Origin: Leptospira sp. WS4.C2 | GTDB taxonomy: Bacteria; Spirochaetota; Leptospiria; Leptospirales; Leptospiraceae | DNA length: 64,000 bases | Direction: 5' to 3' | Assembly (NCBI RefSeq): GCF_040833985.1 | Contig: NZ_CP162139.1 | Span: forward strand, 186,001 to 250,000 | Shown: positions 62,521 through 64,000 of the stretch, in pieces | Layout: each line of letters begins with the position of its first letter | Numbering within the stretch: position 1 is the first letter of the stretch | Program-made: the position numbers and the translations under genes | Notes under the pieces: model-generated | Databases searched by the model: none | What the model was told of the DNA's origin: nothing | What the model saw: the letters and a program-made list of their open reading frames with translations, nothing else

Positions 62521-64000
62521 TTACGGTTCCAAAATAATTTTGATTGTGGCATTGGGGGAAAGGGAAGTTCCTGCTTTTGGATCTTGTGATTTGACAAATC
62601 CAGAACCTTCCAATTTGTATTCTGCTTTGAGTTGTTTTAAAATTTGAATGGTTTCGGAAGCAGTGAATCCACTCAGATCCGGCATCACCTTAGAATCCAG
62701 TTTGTAGATTTTATTTCTCTCACCTTTCAGTCGGTAAACTAGTGCCTTCTCACTTTTTTCTACAATGGGAATGATACTTTCGACCACCTCACGAAAGACA
62801 GGTGCTGCAATCCCACCACCCGTATGGGCATCCCCCCCAGGTTCATCAAAAACGATAAGACCAACATACTTTGGTTTTTCAGCTGGGAAAAATCCAAGAA
62901 AACTAGCTGTAAATAAACCTGCTTGGTATCCAGCTCCCGCTTTTGCTTTTTGTGAGGTTCCTGTTTTTCCAGCGATAAAGTAGTTTTCTAAATAAGCTTT
63001 TTTTCCCGTTCCTTGAGAAACGGCCTTACTCATGGCGTTTAAGGTTTTTTTGGCAGCACCCTCTTTAATTCCAAGTAACTCATGTTTTATGGAAAATTCA
63101 TGAACTAGTTCCCCGTATGAATTGGTCACTTGGGAAACCACGGAAGGTTCAAATAAAATCCCACCATTCACAACCGCCGCCGCTGCAGTGATGAGTTGGA
63201 TGGGTGTGACAGATAAACCTTGTCCAATGGACAAAAAGTAAGGTGTACTTTTGTTCCATCTGTTTAAAGGAGGTAAATACCCTTTTGCTTCATGGATGGA
63301 GAAATTAGTTCGTTTTCCAAATTTAAATTTATCCATATAATTGTAGTAAGTTGCTTCATCAATTTTTTGGGCAGCTTTGATGATTCCTACGTTACAAGAG
63401 TATTGTAAAATTTCATCCAAATTGACATGGCCATGGTTGTCTGTACAACGAATGGTGGTTTTCCCAATTTCAATATAACCCGGACAATGAAACCTTTCTC
63501 CTGGCAGGATTTTGCCTTCATTCAGTAACATCAGCGCAATGAAGATTTTCATTGTAGATCCGGGTTCGTAGATATGGCGGATGGACCAATTGGAATGAGA
63601 TTCCAAAGGAAAATCTTGAAAATGGTTGGGATCAAAATTGGGAAAAGAGGCCATCGCCAAAATTTTCCCAGTTTCCGTATCCATTATCATTCCAATCCCA
63701 CGTTTAGAAGCCGTTTGGATAAAAGCTTTCTGCAGAGACTTTTCTAATCGGTATTGGATGATGCTATCAATGGTTAGATGGACGTTGTTTCCTTTGCTAG
63801 ACTCTGCATCGGGTGTGGATAACAATTCCAAATTGAATAACATCTCAAGTCCTGAAAGGGCTTTGTCATCATCGTAACCTGTAAAACCAAGAAGGCTTGC
63901 GGCCAAACTTCCTTGTGGATAAATTCGTTTGTACTCTTTTTCCACACGAACACCGGGAAGTGCCAAAGCTTTGATTTTTTCTGCTTTGGAAAGTTCGATC
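62521..64000 (-). CDS. ftsI: Penicillin-binding protein (FtsI/PBP3-like) with C-terminal PASTA domain, 5' part outside window
   Basis: The start lies beyond the right edge; 493 codons are visible. The transpeptidase domain has the three motifs of a penicillin-binding protein: GSTMK (SxxK), YSCNV (SxN) and AGKTGTSQ (KTG). A dimerisation-domain end (RVEKEYKRIYPQGSLAASLLGF) and a C-terminal PASTA domain (VMPDLSGFTASETIQIL...) complete it. The monofunctional transpeptidase-plus-PASTA layout fits FtsI-type enzymes that cross-link septal peptidoglycan. An in-frame TTG at 63966 is inside the conserved region, so it is not the start. The Maf gene follows directly. Confidence 0.9.
   Translation of the reverse strand, partial: IELSKAEKIKALALPGVRVEKEYKRIYPQGSLAASLLGFTGYDDDKALSGLEMLFNLELLSTPDAESSKGNNVHLTIDSIIQYRLEKSLQKAFIQTASKRGIGMIMDTETGKILAMASFPNFDPNHFQDFPLESHSNWSIRHIYEPGSTMKIFIALMLLNEGKILPGERFHCPGYIEIGKTTIRCTDNHGHVNLDEILQYSCNVGIIKAAQKIDEATYYNYMDKFKFGKRTNFSIHEAKGYLPPLNRWNKSTPYFLSIGQGLSVTPIQLITAAAAVVNGGILFEPSVVSQVTNSYGELVHEFSIKHELLGIKEGAAKKTLNAMSKAVSQGTGKKAYLENYFIAGKTGTSQKAKAGAGYQAGLFTASFLGFFPAEKPKYVGLIVFDEPGGDAHTGGGIAAPVFREVVESIIPIVEKSEKALVYRLKGERNKIYKLDSKVMPDLSGFTASETIQILKQLKAEYKLEGSGFVKSQDPKAGTSLSPNATIKIILEP

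Noticed and set aside
1..64000. CRISPR array, prophage, insertion sequence or rRNA operon
   Set aside because: No regularly spaced direct repeats, transposase, phage structural or rRNA sequence was seen.

Overview
The window looks like chromosomal DNA of a Leptospira-type spirochaete, most likely from the saprophytic side of the genus. The reasons are moderate-to-low GC content, many relaxed lipoproteins, an flbD-motA-motB-fliL motility block, a lipid-A/Kdo gene beside it (kdsB), a FAS-like malonyltransferase and a bL25-prs-glmU(N)-ispE block. This assignment rests on recognising protein families by eye; no database search was run. I see no prophage, insertion sequence, CRISPR array or rRNA. 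One tRNA (Gln, anticodon TTG) is present.

Layout from left to right. 1-2382: the start of an MDR-type reductase, then an MCE/MlaD-like lipid-transport protein translationally coupled to a GT4 glycosyltransferase. 2404-5526: flbD (with an unusual CTG start), motA, motB, fliL and kdsB. 5541-8751: an AraC-type regulator divergent from a lipoprotein-like alpha/beta hydrolase with a Cys nucleophile and a zinc alcohol dehydrogenase. 8947-15850 (minus strand): a KefB-like antiporter and an ABC-HlyD-TolC export operon whose ATPase domain has lost every catalytic motif. 15898-18080: small plus-strand genes (YceI, DUF1801, an AAC(3)-I-type acetyltransferase, a frameshifted small lipoprotein). 18081-18507 is non-coding and carries a REP-like palindrome.

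18508-21529 holds small regulator/enzyme modules: TetR with a divergent SDR, a GFA protein, and an ArsR-SRPBCC pair with a perfect 20-bp palindrome in front of arsR. 21646-27947: ligA, an M23 peptidase, a SanA-like protein, a polytopic membrane protein, a second YceI-like protein and a protein with a C-terminal J-domain. 28029-37429: AidB-like acyl-CoA dehydrogenase, AEC and EamA transporters, a DUF4442 protein, a GpsA-PlsB fusion enzyme, a DASS transporter and two lipoproteins, one with a CAP domain. 37446-45986 (minus strand): an EVE protein, ftsH, pth, rplY, prs, the glmU N-terminal half, tRNA-Gln, ispE, a WYL regulator and a malonyltransferase.

46106-51940: a sodium:solute symporter, an M23 lipoprotein, a flavin monooxygenase, and a thioredoxin lipoprotein with a thioredoxin-fold-like partner and a conserved-looking 49-residue protein. 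52059-60614 (plus strand): valS, purD, an unknown gene, prfB, a GAF/AAA+/Fis regulator that lacks the sigma-54 contact loop and the Walker B acidic pair, and an OmpA-domain membrane protein. 60616-64000 (minus strand): a Maf/DUF115 protein and a PASTA-containing penicillin-binding protein cut by the window edge.

The most unusual signals are two proteins that keep the fold but have lost ATPase motifs (ABC exporter at 13592-15850, NtrC-like regulator at 58006-59502). Next come the GpsA-PlsB fusion and several unexplained non-coding structures: an orphan terminator at 46063-46090, a terminator abutting a start codon at 51760-51785, and the palindrome at 18393-18454.
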